Positions 62,639 to 64,000 of a stretch of DNA of 64,000 bases are shown in pieces. A program made the position numbers and the translations under genes. Below the pieces are notes generated by a model. That model worked only from the letters and a program-made list of their open reading frames with translations, was not told where the DNA came from and did no database searches. Position 1 is the stretch's first letter, and each line of letters opens with the position of its first letter. This DNA is from Flavobacteriales bacterium (GTDB lineage: Bacteria; Bacteroidota; Bacteroidia; Flavobacteriales; Schleiferiaceae): contig CP051243.1 of NCBI GenBank assembly GCA_017795025.1, positions 3,000,897 through 3,064,896 on the forward strand, read 5' to 3'.

Positions 62639-62853
62639 TTACAAGGCTCGTCTTTATCTACTTTAATGCCTTGCGAGTTGGCGATGCATTCGTTGCAATA
62701 GGTTTTGCCATCACAGCCACAAACCCCGGGGCAATCTTGCGGACAAATACCGGAATGGGCGGCTTCCATTTGGGCGTCGTAGCAATCGGATGAGCAAGCG
62801 CCTAAAAAGCTAAAGCTGAGGATTAGAATAGAACGAAGAAGGAGCTGATGCAT
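62635..62853 (-). CDS. Kazal-type lipoprotein
   Basis: From the ATG at 62853 (MHQLLLRSIL) the product is 72 residues with a lipoprotein signal ending FLGAC; an upstream in-frame ATG would overlap the preceding gene and weaken the signal. The mature part is one small Kazal-like domain: ICPQDCPGVCGCDGKTYCNE then CIANSQGIKV and a final Cys. The family inhibits serine proteases. Such lipoproteins are seen scattered in Bacteroidota. The target protease is unknown. Confidence 0.85.
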   Translation of the reverse strand: MHQLLLRSILILSFSFLGACSSDCYDAQMEAAHSGICPQDCPGVCGCDGKTYCNECIANSQGIKVDKDEPCK

Positions 62854-62860
62854 AGGATAC

Positions 62861-63814
62861 CTAGATAAGTTGAATCTTGTGCATATAACTGCTGCCATTT
62901 TCAAATCGTATTTCCAAAAGGTAAAGTCCAGGTTTTAAATCCAATTTTAAGCTTTGGGTGGGGGCAAAGCTTTGGATGGAGCGTCCTTTAAGGTCGCGGA
63001 TTTCAAGCGAAGCTATTGGTGTTTCTGATTCGATTTGAATTTCGCCCGTACTGGGTTGGGGGTAAACCGTAACGGTATGGACCTCGAGTTCTTCAAGGCC
63101 GATTTTAGAAAAATAGTCGCAGTCTCGGTTGGTGCGGTTAAAACTTATTTGCTGATTTTGAAAGCAGCGCAAACTGTGAGAGGCCAAGCTAAAGGAGCTG
63201 CCATCGCATAAATTTGGAATCGCTTCAAAAAGGCTTACCGCTCTTAAAAAACTAAAGGCCGGGTAAATCCGGTTGGGTAAATAAACACCGCAACTGGGCT
63301 GGTAATTTACCGTGGAACCATAATACACACTGTCCATCGGCATGGAAATATCAATATAGTCTACGGTGCTGCCATTGATTATTTCCGTTCCTACCGCTTC
63401 TACGGTGGCAATAGGAGTGTCCATGCAGGCAGCCGTGGTATCGAGCGGGGCAAATTGCCAGCTATCACCCACATTGGGATTTAAGCGGAAAAGTAAATAG
63501 GGACTGCCGTTTAATAGCCTAAAAACCGAATCATTCCTGGTGGCCACATAGGTAAAGCCCCAGTCGCGAGCGGTATCTTGCACAAAATCGTTGGGGCCCG
63601 GCCCGGTGCGCAATTTACTTGCACCGGTAATCGAAAACTTTAACCAGGTCATGCCATGCATGTTGGTGTCGCCCACATGCTTTACTTCCTGATAGCCGAC
63701 GGGACCAAAGGCATGCCAGTCGTAATGCCAGGTAGCATTTTCACCAAAGGCTTGTTGCGCTTGAGAAAAGAAGGAGAGCAGGCTAAGGCCCAGAATTAAG
63801 AATCGAAGCTTCAT
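62861..63814 (-). CDS. T9SS type A cargo protein, unknown function
   Basis: A 317-residue secreted protein with a signal peptide (LSLLSFFSQAQ). Residues 20-235 begin FGENATWHYDW, a start common in uncharacterised T9SS cargo, and contain possible disulfide cysteines. The C-terminal sorting domain is clear from about residue 240: VTVYPQPSTGEIQIES, then IASLEIRDLKG and PGLYLLEIRF. Exported by the type IX system. First gene of the operon with the Kazal lipoprotein and oxidoreductase. Confidence 0.85.
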   Translation of the reverse strand: MKLRFLILGLSLLSFFSQAQQAFGENATWHYDWHAFGPVGYQEVKHVGDTNMHGMTWLKFSITGASKLRTGPGPNDFVQDTARDWGFTYVATRNDSVFRLLNGSPYLLFRLNPNVGDSWQFAPLDTTAACMDTPIATVEAVGTEIINGSTVDYIDISMPMDSVYYGSTVNYQPSCGVYLPNRIYPAFSFLRAVSLFEAIPNLCDGSSFSLASHSLRCFQNQQISFNRTNRDCDYFSKIGLEELEVHTVTVYPQPSTGEIQIESETPIASLEIRDLKGRSIQSFAPTQSLKLDLKPGLYLLEIRFENGSSYMHKIQLI

Positions 63815-64000
63815 GAGGCAGAGTACTAATGGTTTCGACCAAGTTACAAAATAGTAAGGAGGGCTTTTAGGGATTTGGCTGATGCAAGGAATGGATCGCT
63901 AAATGAAGCTTTCTATCAAGAGCGGAAAAGATTTCAATTTAATCTTACAGGAGATTGTTCTTTGCAGTCTCTAGGAAATTTATCGGTATACGCTTGCGCG
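63813..64000 (+). other. Open frame running off the window edge, coding status unclear
   Basis: A frame starting ATG at 63813 (MRQSTNGFDQVTK) stays open for 62 codons to the end of the window. Its ATG overlaps the start codon of the T9SS gene on the other strand (CATG). Three AGG arginine codons early on, and no ribosome-binding or promoter signal, argue against coding, and 62 open codons can occur by chance. No family is recognised. Confidence 0.2.

Overview
The window is a gene-dense stretch of chromosome from a member of the Bacteroidota. It most resembles the Flavobacteriales, and within them the Cryomorphaceae/Schleiferiaceae type; that rank is inference. Support comes from type IX secretion (T9SS type A) C-terminal sorting domains, a TonB receptor with an N-terminal carboxypeptidase-regulatory-like domain, a three-subunit diheme-type succinate dehydrogenase, DUF4296 and DUF2480 proteins, and exact or near copies of the Bacteroidota -7 promoter element TAnnTTTG in front of many operons with little Shine-Dalgarno signal. 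I see no tRNA, rRNA, CRISPR array, insertion sequence or prophage. No gene-free stretch exceeds 300 bases; the longest are 27682-27952, 2012-2269 and 39908-40161.

Region 1 (1-12400) looks like a phosphate-response island. A phoB-phoR pair reads left. Divergent from it are a beta-helix-like lipoprotein, a TonB-dependent receptor, a 1359-residue T9SS surface protein with three OB-like repeats and lamin-tail-like domains, and a Na+/phosphate cotransporter. The divergent intergenic region carries several CTTAACA-like direct repeats spaced exactly 11 bp, a strong candidate for the local Pho box.

Region 2 (12400-29940) is mostly housekeeping. It holds a LuxE-like acyl-protein synthetase-type protein, tyrosyl-tRNA synthetase, an extended SDR, a polyprenol-phosphate mannosyltransferase/dihydroorotase/DUF4296 operon, a group of small envelope proteins including an unlisted 39-residue lipoprotein, the succinate dehydrogenase operon, aminopeptidase P with an alpha/beta hydrolase, an HTH-like protein and thiamine-monophosphate kinase.

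Region 3 (30070-38221) is one long SUF iron-sulfur assembly operon: sufA, B, C, D, S, a SAM methyltransferase, sufE, sufT, DUF2480 and DUF3050.

Region 4 (38169-48558) has a SCO1-like protein, small lipoproteins, and a RES/Xre toxin-antitoxin pair translationally coupled to an Lhr-type DEXH helicase. A five-gene left-reading operon follows: small membrane protein, esterase, dCMP deaminase, S41 protease, aldo/keto reductase.

Region 5 (48675-64000) holds a fasciclin protein, a PadR regulator with a membrane partner, and a UbiA-prenyltransferase/multi-TM/HAD/sugar-porter/PfkB cluster that may make or use a polyprenyl-linked sugar. It ends with secreted proteins of unknown function, a Kazal-type lipoprotein, a Gfo/Idh/MocA oxidoreductase and a T9SS cargo protein.

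Genes are packed very tightly. Five of the eight convergent gene pairs end in an exact 4-bp overlap in which the two stop codons interlock, and two divergent pairs have start codons that touch or overlap.
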